NCBI RefSeq assembly: GCF_002081715.1 | Contig: NZ_MUKP01000010.1 | Span: 62,001-126,000 of the forward strand | Reading direction: 5' to 3' | Origin: Nocardia donostiensis | GTDB lineage: Bacteria > Actinomycetota > Actinomycetes > Mycobacteriales > Mycobacteriaceae | DNA length: 64,000 nucleotides | Shown: one piece after another, positions 37,053-44,964 of the stretch | Numbering within the stretch: the stretch's first letter is position 1 | How the letters are laid out: the number at the start of each line of letters is the position of its first letter | Program-made: the position numbers and the translations under genes | Notes under the pieces: generated by a model | The model's input: the letters and a program-made list of their open reading frames with translations, nothing else | Databases searched by the model: none | Told to the model about the DNA's origin: nothing

Positions 37053-38771
37053 ATGGCGACAACGACAGCCGACCCGGTGGCGCAGATTTCGGCCCTGCCG
37101 CTGAGTTCACCCCAGCACTGGTTGTTCCGGATGCTTCCGCTACGCCACGTGGTTCCTGTCCTGCTGGTCGCGAACGCGATAGCGTTGATCGCGATCGCGT
37201 CGGGGGCGCCGATTTACGCCGCCGCGGTCGGCGGTGCTCTCATCGTGCCGATCGCGCTCGTACCCTTCCGCGGAACCTGTCTGGCTGCCTTCATCGCCGA
37301 CGAGTTCGCCTTCCGGTGGCACGGGTTACGACACCGGTCGACCGGCGACAACCATGCCCCGTTCGATGTGCCGGTGCCCGGTGGCGGCAGTTACGGCATG
37401 CGCTGGGACGGAGAGCGGTTGATCACCATGCTGCGCATCGACGCTGCGCCACACACCGTGACGCTGCTCAGTCCGAGCGGCCTGAACACCGGCGATATGG
37501 TTCCGCTACCGGAGATTGCTCGCTGCCTGGATCAATTCGATATCGAACTGGCCTCGATCGATGTGATCAGCACGGGCGCGCGCACCTCGGATGCGGGGCC
37601 GGTCGCGCGCATCTACGAGCAGATCCTCGGCCCGCTGCCCGCTGTCGCACATCGGACAGCCTGGGTGGTGCTACGGCTGGATCCGCTGGCCAACGCGCCA
37701 GCGGTAGACCGGCGTGGCGGCGGTTCGACCGGGACCCTGCGCTCCGCGATCGTGGCCACCCAACGCGTGGCAAACCGTCTCGCCGCCCACGATCTGACCG
37801 TGTCGGTGCTGTCCGCTGCCGAGATCACCGCTGCAGTACACCAGCTCACCCACAACGCCGACCTCACTCAGCTGACCGAAACACCGCACGGCGTCGAGTA
37901 CAACGGAATACATTTCGTGACCTACCGGATGACACCGGAGGCGCTCGGCCCCCGCGGGCTCGCCGAGGTCTGGGCTACCCCGAGCCTGTCGACAACGGTA
38001 ACCCTGCGGCTGCGCCGGGCGACCGGCGCACCGGCCCATCAGCCACGCACCGGCCCCGCCACCATCTCGGTGTCCGCGTCCGTACGATTCGACGCACGCG
38101 ACGAGCCTCCCCGGATATCGGTCCCAGGTCTGCTGCCGATATCCGGCAAGCAACGCCGCGCCCTGCTGGATCAGCTACCGATCAGCAGCCGGGGGCCTGG
38201 ACTACCGAGCGAGGACTATCTGGGCACGCCGGATTCACTGTCCGATCTGCTCACCCCGGTCATCGGCTGCGGACAGGTGATCGGCGCCGATTCGTCCGGG
38301 CAGGGCGTGGCACTGCCACTGGTGGGTCAGTATGTGCGTCGGGTCGAGATCGTCGGCGAGCTGCTCATCGCCAAACAGGTGATTCTGCGCGCGATCGCGC
38401 TCGGCGCCACCGTCGTGGTGCACACCAATCGTCATGAAGCCTGGCGCTCCATGGTGGACAGGGTGGGCGCGCCACACGCGTTGTCGCTGGCGTCGTGGTC
38501 GGCCGGGTCTCAGCAGGCCAGTTCGTATCGATCCGCGACCGTGGTCTTGTTCGACGGCATTCCACCGACTATGCATCACTCCGATGCCACCGTTATGGTG
38601 CTGCGCGCCACGCGGGGCGACGACACCTTCAACCCGGACGTCGTGCTGGTCGAGGACCCCCAGACCGCGAGCCTGGTCACCGTGCACACAGCCGACGACA
38701 CCACGACGGTGCATATGGTCGCGACCCCGGATGAGATGCGCTATTTGTACACAGAAATCGCAGCCGCCTGA
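37053..38771 (+). CDS. eccE: ESX membrane protein EccE (second ESX locus)
   Basis: The 572-residue protein begins MATTTADPVAQISALPLSS and has two transmembrane helices (VVPVLLVANAIALIAIASG and IYAAAVGGALIVPIALVP) before the EccE domain (ARIYEQILGPLPAVAHRTAW). It completes the EccB-C-D-E membrane set of the second locus. It is convergent with the two small esx genes. Confidence 0.92.
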   Translation: MATTTADPVAQISALPLSSPQHWLFRMLPLRHVVPVLLVANAIALIAIASGAPIYAAAVGGALIVPIALVPFRGTCLAAFIADEFAFRWHGLRHRSTGDNHAPFDVPVPGGGSYGMRWDGERLITMLRIDAAPHTVTLLSPSGLNTGDMVPLPEIARCLDQFDIELASIDVISTGARTSDAGPVARIYEQILGPLPAVAHRTAWVVLRLDPLANAPAVDRRGGGSTGTLRSAIVATQRVANRLAAHDLTVSVLSAAEITAAVHQLTHNADLTQLTETPHGVEYNGIHFVTYRMTPEALGPRGLAEVWATPSLSTTVTLRLRRATGAPAHQPRTGPATISVSASVRFDARDEPPRISVPGLLPISGKQRRALLDQLPISSRGPGLPSEDYLGTPDSLSDLLTPVIGCGQVIGADSSGQGVALPLVGQYVRRVEIVGELLIAKQVILRAIALGATVVVHTNRHEAWRSMVDRVGAPHALSLASWSAGSQQASSYRSATVVLFDGIPPTMHHSDATVMVLRATRGDDTFNPDVVLVEDPQTASLVTVHTADDTTTVHMVATPDEMRYLYTEIAAA

Positions 38772-38789
38772 GAGTCACTGCGCTCGATA

Positions 38790-38825
38790 CGACAAACCCC
38801 GGCCCGCTGAGACCGGGATTTGTCG
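38790..38825. terminator. bidirectional terminator between eccE and esx genes
   Basis: CGACAAACCCCGG pairs with CCGGGATTTGTCG (13 bp, one mismatch) around a 10-base loop. The A/T ends give T-runs on both strands, so it can end transcripts from both sides. It is the clearest intrinsic terminator of the window. Confidence 0.85.
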
Positions 38826-38843
38826 GTAATTGACCGCCAGAAT

Positions 38844-39158
38844 TCAGAAAGCGTTGTACACCTTCATGTCTGCGGCCTTGGCGTTATTGAACGCAACATC
38901 GATGGCGTCACGAAGTTTCTCCAGATGCGTATGGGTGTCGCCGAGTTCGCCGCCGTTACCATCCGCACCGATCAGCAGGTCCATCCGGGTCTTGAACGCT
39001 TCGCCCGCATCGTTGTCTTCCCAAGCAACCCTGATCAGCTTGTCTCTGGCCGCCACCAGCGCGTCCTTGAAACCGTTCAGGTCCTTGTAGTAACCATCCA
39101 TCTCGCTGATCAACCGCTGATGAACAGCATTGGTGTACAGCATCCTATCGTCGACCAT
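38844..39158 (-). CDS. WXG100-family protein with a W-E-D turn
   Basis: This 104-residue helical-hairpin protein is the second of two tandem esx genes. The turn motif is W46-E-D48 instead of W-x-G, within LIRVAWEDNDAGEAF. There is no YxxxD/E at its end (MKVYNAF), which fits the partner that lacks the secretion signal in an Esx heterodimer. An AGAGGA site precedes the ATG. Heterodimer formation with the upstream gene product is inferred from gene pairing. Confidence 0.85.
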   Translation of the reverse strand: MVDDRMLYTNAVHQRLISEMDGYYKDLNGFKDALVAARDKLIRVAWEDNDAGEAFKTRMDLLIGADGNGGELGDTHTHLEKLRDAIDVAFNNAKAADMKVYNAF

Positions 39159-39196
39159 GTCGTCCTCTCTTGCAGATTGTCCTGAAAATTTGTTCG

Positions 39197-39496
39197 TCAG
39201 ATGAGGTTGGTCAACGCTTCGACGTTTGTCGGGTCGACCTGTTTGTAGGTCGTATTACCTTCGAACACTTTTTCCTTCACCGCTTCGATCTTCTGATTGA
39301 TTCGTCCGGTTTCTTCCTGCCAGCTCTCCGAAGCCCGCTGACCGGCAATGGCAGCCTCACCCTGCCAGCCCGCGCGGGCGGCGTCGAAGGACTCCTGCAC
39401 TCTGCCGATCGTCGTCTGGATACCATTGATGGCGTCCAGGAATTCGTTGATTACGTCGGAAGCTTCCTTGTCGCTATAGCTCTGCTGGTCAGCCAT
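39197..39496 (-). CDS. WXG100-family secreted protein with YxxxD signal
   Basis: The 99-residue protein has W44-Q-G46 in the helix turn and YKQVD at residues 84-88, the general type VII secretion signal. It is therefore the EsxB/CFP-10-like, signal-bearing half of the Esx pair. GGAG lies upstream of the ATG at 39496. It follows espG on the same strand. Confidence 0.92.
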   Translation of the reverse strand: MADQQSYSDKEASDVINEFLDAINGIQTTIGRVQESFDAARAGWQGEAAIAGQRASESWQEETGRINQKIEAVKEKVFEGNTTYKQVDPTNVEALTNLI

Positions 39497-39576
39497 TGTT
39501 CACTTTCTCCATGTCTTCTCGCAGTGGTGTTCTTGGCTTCTTCGCGTCGATCGATTCGTCATTCCGATGGTGTCGA

Positions 39577-40368
39577 CTAGGGCAACCACCTTCCTCCGGG
39601 CAACGATTCGGTGAGCGCGGCAACAGCCTGCGCGACCCGGTGATCGGTGCCCGAGCCGAAGGTAGACCAGACCTGCCGGTCCGGGGCAGTACCGGGGCTG
39701 GCGACGATACGCCCTCGTGAGGTGTCGTAAACAGCCACCGCTCCTGGTGCTCGCGTGGTCACTCCGCCGTCGTAGGCAATCGCCACGATCTCGGCGTGCG
39801 CGCGGCAACTCGACAGTGCCAGACCGAATTCGATGGCATCCCGTTCGTCTACACCGAGCCCATGAAAGATCCGGGTGTAGTCGCTGGAACCATCGGCTTC
39901 GTCCAGGCGTTGCCGTAGTTCGTGGGCGGGTGCGCTGACGGTCGGCACCGGCGCCGCCGGGCAGGGGCCGAGCAGGTCGAGTAACGGCCGAACCAATGTG
40001 GTGCCGTTGGAGTCGGCCCAGGTGGTACCAACCATGAGCGTATCGCCGGTACGCGTCGCCACCGCGTGCTGAGTTCCCCGTCGCACCAAGCAGAGCCGCA
40101 GTACACCCGATTCGGTGTAGATACGCGCGGCGAGCTCACAGTCGGGCTGGGCGAGAATGCGCAGCGCATCGGCGAGATCGATCGCGACGTCGCCGTGCTG
40201 GTCGAGCAGACCGGAACGACGCAGCTCGGTCAGGGCGTCTGCGCGCGCCGCTTCCCAGGCATCGACCGTGCTCTGCTGCGGGCCTATTCCCAGGACGAGC
40301 GGCAGCGTCTGCACACCGAGCAGATCCGATAACGCGAGCAGGCCATCGTTGGTCACTGCGGCCGTCAT
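39577..40368 (-). CDS. espG: ESX chaperone EspG (first copy)
   Basis: The 263-residue cytosolic protein matches EspG, which caps the hydrophobic tip of PPE proteins and brings PE-PPE pairs to the ESX machine. It has GLLALSDLLGVQTLPLVLGI at the start, an internal LCLVRRGTQHAVATRTGD strand pair and LPGGRWLP at the end. Its start overlaps the PPE-like gene stop as ATGA, so chaperone and client are co-translated. Confidence 0.88.
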   Translation of the reverse strand: MTAAVTNDGLLALSDLLGVQTLPLVLGIGPQQSTVDAWEAARADALTELRRSGLLDQHGDVAIDLADALRILAQPDCELAARIYTESGVLRLCLVRRGTQHAVATRTGDTLMVGTTWADSNGTTLVRPLLDLLGPCPAAPVPTVSAPAHELRQRLDEADGSSDYTRIFHGLGVDERDAIEFGLALSSCRAHAEIVAIAYDGGVTTRAPGAVAVYDTSRGRIVASPGTAPDRQVWSTFGSGTDHRVAQAVAALTESLPGGRWLP

Positions 40369-41339
40369 GACGTCTGCTCCGGGGCCGCTGCGCGCGAGGG
40401 CGCTTCCACAACACCACCCACCACCGGTGGTGCCGCGTCGACACCGGCCTCGACGTCGAATTCCCGCCCTGGCCGGGTAGATACCGCGCCCGCACGACTC
40501 GTCGAATGTGCATCGGTCGAGGCAGCGGCCGGCGCTACACTCGCTCCCGGTATCGTGCTCCGCCCACCGGGCTCGGTGTGCACCGCGGAGGACTGACCAG
40601 GCAGCACCGAGGCCTCCGGCACCGAATGGACGACCGTCGGCGCGCGGAAGGCGCCGGGTACGCGGGGAACCGCGCCCGCAACGACCGACCCCGGCAAGGA
40701 GAAAGACGGCGTCCCCGGCCGCATCTGCTTACTCGTCGACTGCTCGGCCGCGGCCTGTTCCGCCTCCAGTGCGGCGCTGGTGGCGATGACCGGAGGCTGC
40801 TTGTGCTGCCACGGGTCGGCCAGGGGCGTTGTCGCCGACTCATAACTCTGCATAACCCGTGCGGCGCTGGCCTTCGCGATGTCCTGCTCGCCCTCTATCT
40901 CGGCGGCAGCCGCGACCAGAGGCGATCCGAGCGCCGCCCCTGCCTGCTCGATACCTTGCTTCAGCTCTTCCAGTGCAGCGATTTCCGCGATATGCGGCAT
41001 CGCGAGTCTGGCCACCTCGTAGGCCGCCGCCTGATTACCCGCTCTTACCGCGTTCTGGCCGGCGGCTGCGGCCGCTTCGACGAGCCAGTCGCGCAGCTGC
41101 GTGATCCGCTCCAGTGCCGGCTCGCTCTCCGGCGAGCGCCATGATTCTCGGAGCGTGGCCACTATGTGTTCGTACTCTGCGACCGCCGCTCCGAATGCTG
41201 CCGCCAGGTGCGTCCACGCCACACTGGCTTCGGCCATCGGCGCTGCCCCCGGTCCCGTCGTCAGATCGCGGGACAACTGCTCGGTGGGTCTGGCGGGCCA
41301 GACCACGCCGGTGAACCCGATTACCGGAGGTTCGACCAC
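40365..41339 (-). CDS. PPE-like ESX substrate
   Basis: The 324-residue protein has a PPE-type helical domain in residues 1-160. PTEQLSRDLTTGPGAAPMAEA and VAWTHLAAAFGAA match the family pattern, though the Pro-Pro-Glu itself is replaced by WPARP. The rest is low-complexity, rich in Ala, Pro and Ser, with no recognised domain. The GTG start has GAGGTA upstream. It is placed between the PE-like gene and espG, as PE-PPE-espG runs usually are. Confidence 0.85.
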   Translation of the reverse strand: MVEPPVIGFTGVVWPARPTEQLSRDLTTGPGAAPMAEASVAWTHLAAAFGAAVAEYEHIVATLRESWRSPESEPALERITQLRDWLVEAAAAAGQNAVRAGNQAAAYEVARLAMPHIAEIAALEELKQGIEQAGAALGSPLVAAAAEIEGEQDIAKASAARVMQSYESATTPLADPWQHKQPPVIATSAALEAEQAAAEQSTSKQMRPGTPSFSLPGSVVAGAVPRVPGAFRAPTVVHSVPEASVLPGQSSAVHTEPGGRSTIPGASVAPAAASTDAHSTSRAGAVSTRPGREFDVEAGVDAAPPVVGGVVEAPSRAAAPEQTS

Positions 41340-41351
41340 GAACGTACCTCG

Positions 41352-41651
41352 CTATTGAGTCGCTGCTCTGAAACTGCTCGCGTTGTCGTCGTCCATCCGG
41401 ACCAGCCCGTCGGTATGGGAACGCAGAGCAGCGGCCAGTTTCCTGATCTCCAGAATGCCCGCGGCAGCCGCTTCGTCGTAGGAAGCGGCGACGCCACGCA
41501 GTGTTTGCGCAGCGCGCACCGACACTTCGTCTGTGCCAGCGGGAACGACAGCCAGTGCAGGCGATTGCCGTTGCAGATCGGCTTCCAACCGGGCTGCGAG
41601 CGCATCCAACGCTGTCGCCGACCGCCGGGCCCCGGCGGGTTCGAATTCCAT
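41352..41651 (-). CDS. PE-like ESX substrate
   Basis: The 99-residue protein is a helical hairpin resembling the PE domain: ALDALAARLEADLQ, then VVPAGTDEVSVRAAQTLRG, which matches the PE family VxPAxxDEVS core. The Pro-Glu near the start is not conserved (EPAG). No YxxxD/E is seen in its short tail. An AGGAG site precedes the ATG. It likely pairs with the PPE-like protein encoded 12 bases downstream. Confidence 0.8.
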   Translation of the reverse strand: MEFEPAGARRSATALDALAARLEADLQRQSPALAVVPAGTDEVSVRAAQTLRGVAASYDEAAAAGILEIRKLAAALRSHTDGLVRMDDDNASSFRAATQ

Positions 41652-41664
41652 GGTCTGCTCCTAA

Positions 41665-42987
41665 TCAGAGGGTGAGCGCCTTGTCCGGCGGGTCGGAATC
41701 CGAGGGGGCCGTGACACGTTCGTTCCCGCCGACAACCGGCAGCGAGGCACCTTCGATCTCACCGACCACCTCGTTGCCGTGTTGCTCGGTCACCAGCAGC
41801 CCGCGCAGGCCTTCGGTCGACTGTTCTCCAGAACGTGCCGCCATACCCGCTGCACTCGCGGCGCCGCCCACCGGCATCATGCTCGGGCCGGACGTCACAC
41901 TGCGTGCGGTAGAAGCCGACGAAGACACAGCCGGCTCGGTGCCGACCGGCACGCTGGTTCCGGCGGAGCCGAGGGAGCCTCCTGCCCGCGCACCTGCCCA
42001 CGGAGTCAACGGGCGTGGCTGGGCGGCAGCGCTGCCGACACCAACACCCCCCGGAGCGCCGCCCGCGGCACCGAGCCCGCCGCGCGCGGCCTCCAGCCGC
42101 TCCTTGTCCTCGGGGTCGGTCACCGATTTCGGGAGGTTCAGAGCCGTTTGCGCTTTCTGCAGCGCCTGCGCGCCCGTTGTCGCCATTTGGGTCAACGGTT
42201 GAACCAGTTGCATCAACTGCTGGATGGTCTGCGTAGGGTCCACATTCCTCGGCGCACCGGTGACCGGCACCTTGGTTCCGGTCTGGGTCATGGCCCCGCT
42301 GTGCACTGTCAATTCACCACGGGTTTTTGCGACAACTGCGGTCGCCTCCGCGAGTGTCTCAGTGGTCAGCGCGACCACGAAGACCTGGCCGGGCGGTGTA
42401 CCGAGGAAAGGTGCCGATGCCGCGAGCGAGGACATGAACTTCGCGATGATCGCAGACATCATCGTCGCGCCTTGGAACACACTGCCCGCCGCGGCAGTGA
42501 CACCCGCCGAGGTCTGTGCGCTCTGCGCGGAAATCGCCGCGCCGTCGGCGGCGGCCTGTCCCGCCTTCTCACCCGCCGCGGAAGCCCCCATGCCCTGCCA
42601 CAGTGACATGGCCATCTGCAGCGCCGACGCACCGAGCGACATCGCTGTCTGCACCACGGTGGACACCTGCGACAGCGCCAGCGCGGGGTCGATCGGAGGC
42701 GGCGCCCCGGCCGGATGGGCCGCCGGGGTTTCAGCATCGGCGGGGGCGGCGGCGGGAAGCTGCCCGGTACCGAAACTACTGGCCAAATCGGTGAGTGGCT
42801 TGGCAAGCACACTGAGATCGATGACCGGTAGCGGCGGAAGTTCTGGTAGGGGCGGTAATCCCGTGATCTCCGGCAGCGGCGGTAGCCCCATATCCTTCAG
42901 CACATCGTTCACCGGCCGATCGAGCATGGGCCCGACCGCGCTCTGGCGTAGAACGTCCAGCACCGACTGGTCGAGAGGCGCTGTCAT
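41665..42987 (-). CDS. large Ala/Pro/Gly-rich ESX-associated protein, EspA-position
   Basis: I do not recognise a named family. The 440-residue product has a Pro-Leu repeat region near residues 35-55, a long helical, Ala-rich middle (VVQTAMSLGASALQMAMSLWQGM, then VFQGATMMSAIIAKFMSSLA) and a low-complexity C-terminus ending DSDPPDKALTL. Its start overlaps the EspC-like gene stop as ATGA. In ESX-1, EspC is encoded beside the larger EspA and the two are exported together, so a similar partnership is inferred here. Confidence 0.65.
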   Translation of the reverse strand: MTAPLDQSVLDVLRQSAVGPMLDRPVNDVLKDMGLPPLPEITGLPPLPELPPLPVIDLSVLAKPLTDLASSFGTGQLPAAAPADAETPAAHPAGAPPPIDPALALSQVSTVVQTAMSLGASALQMAMSLWQGMGASAAGEKAGQAAADGAAISAQSAQTSAGVTAAAGSVFQGATMMSAIIAKFMSSLAASAPFLGTPPGQVFVVALTTETLAEATAVVAKTRGELTVHSGAMTQTGTKVPVTGAPRNVDPTQTIQQLMQLVQPLTQMATTGAQALQKAQTALNLPKSVTDPEDKERLEAARGGLGAAGGAPGGVGVGSAAAQPRPLTPWAGARAGGSLGSAGTSVPVGTEPAVSSSASTARSVTSGPSMMPVGGAASAAGMAARSGEQSTEGLRGLLVTEQHGNEVVGEIEGASLPVVGGNERVTAPSDSDPPDKALTL

Positions 42988-43301
42988 ATGCTTCTGTTGA
43001 TCGTCTCGAAGTCCGATACCGACGCGGCTTCAGTACTGTCGTACAAGGCGGCACTTTCATGTGCTGCCACCGCTGTCATCGCATGCACATAGGCCAGCTC
43101 GGTGGTCGATGACAAATTGTTCGCCTGGGCGACCGCGAAGGCGGCCAGGAAATCCTGGCCGATCAGCCCGAAGACCGGGACCGCAGCAGCGAGGGTAGCG
43201 GCTTGATTCGTCGCTCCGGCAACCAGAACATCGGCAGCCATGGTCGCCGATGCATCCGCGTATCGGCGGATCGCATCGGATGTAACTACGAGCTCGTTCA
43301 T
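42984..43301 (-). CDS. EspC-like type VII secretion substrate
   Basis: The 105-residue helical-hairpin protein resembles the EspC family (T7SS target, DUF2580 type): MNELVVTSDAIRRYADASAT at the start and YDSTE at residues 87-91, a fitting YxxxE secretion signal. A GAGGAT site precedes the ATG at 43301; an upstream extension is not supported. It is coupled to the larger downstream protein by a 4-base overlap. Confidence 0.78.
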   Translation of the reverse strand: MNELVVTSDAIRRYADASATMAADVLVAGATNQAATLAAAVPVFGLIGQDFLAAFAVAQANNLSSTTELAYVHAMTAVAAHESAALYDSTEAASVSDFETINRSI

Positions 43302-43422
43302 CGGAATCCTCGGTTGCTGGAAGATAATTGATCTATCGTGGAGTTTACCGGCCGTCCGGCCCACTGGGTCAGCGAACGCCCGGCCAATACTCGTCTAACC
43401 ATCCGTTACGAGCCTCGACCGA

Positions 43423-43722
43423 CTACTCCCGGAGTTCCTCGTTGAATGCGTTGACCAGGTCGCCACGTTCGGCGAAGGCACGCTGCGCCGCCCGTCCGGC
43501 CGTGCCGACCAGAACTCGCTCGAACTCCGCAGGCGTCAATTTCGCAATCGCCGTCGACAACGTCAGATCCTGAAGCGTGCCGTTGCCGTCGACCACCACC
43601 GTGATCGCGCCGTCCGACGAGGTCTCACGGACCCGGACCTCGGCCATTTGATCGGCAAGATCACGCAACCGGTTCAATGTCCGGTTCGCGCGGGCCTCCA
43701 ACTCGTCCATCGCCTGGTTCAT
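43423..43722 (-). CDS. YbaB/EbfC-like protein (EspL-like)
   Basis: The 99-residue protein has the YbaB layout: an N-terminal helix (MDELEARANRTLNRLRDLA), a central strand pair (DGAITVVVDGNGTLQDLTLS) and a C-terminal helix. Free YbaB proteins bind DNA, but in ESX loci such proteins (for example EspL, Rv3880c) act beside secretion substrates. The ATG overlaps the stop of the upstream EspH-like gene. Confidence 0.78.
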   Translation of the reverse strand: MNQAMDELEARANRTLNRLRDLADQMAEVRVRETSSDGAITVVVDGNGTLQDLTLSTAIAKLTPAEFERVLVGTAGRAAQRAFAERGDLVNAFNEELRE

Positions 43723-44045
43723 ACCGACCTCAACCAACTCTGCGGTTCGACTTCGTATTCCGCTTCCTCGGCCAGTTCCTGCTGGGCGACGTCTTCCGGT
43801 TTCGGCAGCCCGGTCAGCGCCAGGACGTCGCTGGACAGCCCCGCCGCCGCCAACTCCGCTCGGCGCGCCAGTCCCGCTCGGTTCGCCGACTGTCTGCACA
43901 ATCTGACGATTTCGGCCGCCAACTCCGCCGGCGGGCGGTGCAACTCATCCTGTTCGACCCTGATACCAACGGGCAAACCCTGTTCGGTGGTCTCGATCGA
44001 GATCGACCCACTCTTGGACGTGACCGACCACATGTCATCTCTCAT
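43719..44045 (-). CDS. EspH-like ESX accessory protein
   Basis: The 108-residue protein starts MRDDMWSVTSKSGSI and has a strand pair, a helical middle and an acidic tail (LPKPEDVAQQELAEEAEYEV). The order 'VTxxxGSxSI...LAxEI...LPxPEExAxxE...Y' resembles EspH of ESX-1 as I recall it; this is a tentative family call. EspH is needed for export of EspE/EspF-type substrates. An ATG at 44033 is an alternative start. It is coupled to the YbaB-like gene by ATGA. Confidence 0.6.
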   Translation of the reverse strand: MRDDMWSVTSKSGSISIETTEQGLPVGIRVEQDELHRPPAELAAEIVRLCRQSANRAGLARRAELAAAGLSSDVLALTGLPKPEDVAQQELAEEAEYEVEPQSWLRSV

Positions 44046-44175
44046 CCGCTCGTGCTGCTCGACAAGTGTAGGCCTCTAGACGCACCCGTACTCACCATGT
44101 TTGGGAGGTCTGACAACATCTCACATCGTCAGCCCGCCTGCCATGAAGACGCGAGAGAAACCGCGGTGATCGGAG

Positions 44176-44964
44176 CTAGACTCGCTGATCCTTGATTGCC
44201 GATATCACGGTAGCGATCTCGGAGTTCAGTGTTGCCGTCATCCGCTTGGCGTCGGCCCCGCGGGCAACCGGCGGGTTGTCCTCGGTGATCAGGTAGCGGC
44301 CGTCGTCGACGAGATCTCGCCAACGAAGGGTGCGGCTGACAATGCCCCGTGGGCCGAATCTCGACCGGCCCTGGACAACCCTGACCACGCCCATCAACGC
44401 GGTCGGCGCGGCCAGGAAATCGTCGGAGCGGCGCCCGATCGAGTCATCGAAAGAATCGAACACTTCCGACTCCTGGTAGGAATAGTCGAAACCGGCTTCG
44501 GTTGTGGCGGCAGCTGCGAGCACCACTTCAGGGCGTTGCCCTGCTCCGGCTTCGGGTAGAGCCTTCACGACAGCATCGGCCAGCGACAGCGGGTCTATTT
44601 CGGTGAACGTGTAACCACCACTGTGTCGCACCGTCTCTCCGGGCAATTGAGTTGCCAGGACCGCACGAGCGTCGAGCCGGGCGGCGATGATGCGGATACA
44701 GCTCTTCGGATCCTCGCTGTTGCGGCTGTCCCAGCCGGCCACTTCGAGGCGGATATCCGGCTGGGCGAGCATGTCGAGCACCTCGGAAAAAGAACCGTCC
44801 AGCTTCGTTTTCAGGTTTTCCCTGACCTCGCGCTGCTCACGCAGATAATCGTTCCACAGCGGCGTGCGGCTGGTGAACACGAAGGGATGAGGTAAAAAAT
44901 CTCCTTTCACATCCTCCCAGGCGACAACGAATTCCAGATCGGTGAGTTCCCAGGTCCGATTCAT
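44176..44964 (-). CDS. espG: second EspG-family chaperone
   Basis: The 262-residue product (MNRTWELTDLEFVVAWEDVK) has the EspG plan: an N-terminal strand with WELTDLEF, MLAQPDIRLEVAGWD, and IRIIAARLDARAVLATQLPG, then an Ala-rich middle and C-terminal RWRDLVDDGRYLI. It is much diverged from the first EspG in this locus. The ATG overlaps the stop of the large EspB/PPE-like substrate gene, which suggests that protein is its client. Confidence 0.75.
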   Translation of the reverse strand: MNRTWELTDLEFVVAWEDVKGDFLPHPFVFTSRTPLWNDYLREQREVRENLKTKLDGSFSEVLDMLAQPDIRLEVAGWDSRNSEDPKSCIRIIAARLDARAVLATQLPGETVRHSGGYTFTEIDPLSLADAVVKALPEAGAGQRPEVVLAAAATTEAGFDYSYQESEVFDSFDDSIGRRSDDFLAAPTALMGVVRVVQGRSRFGPRGIVSRTLRWRDLVDDGRYLITEDNPPVARGADAKRMTATLNSEIATVISAIKDQRV

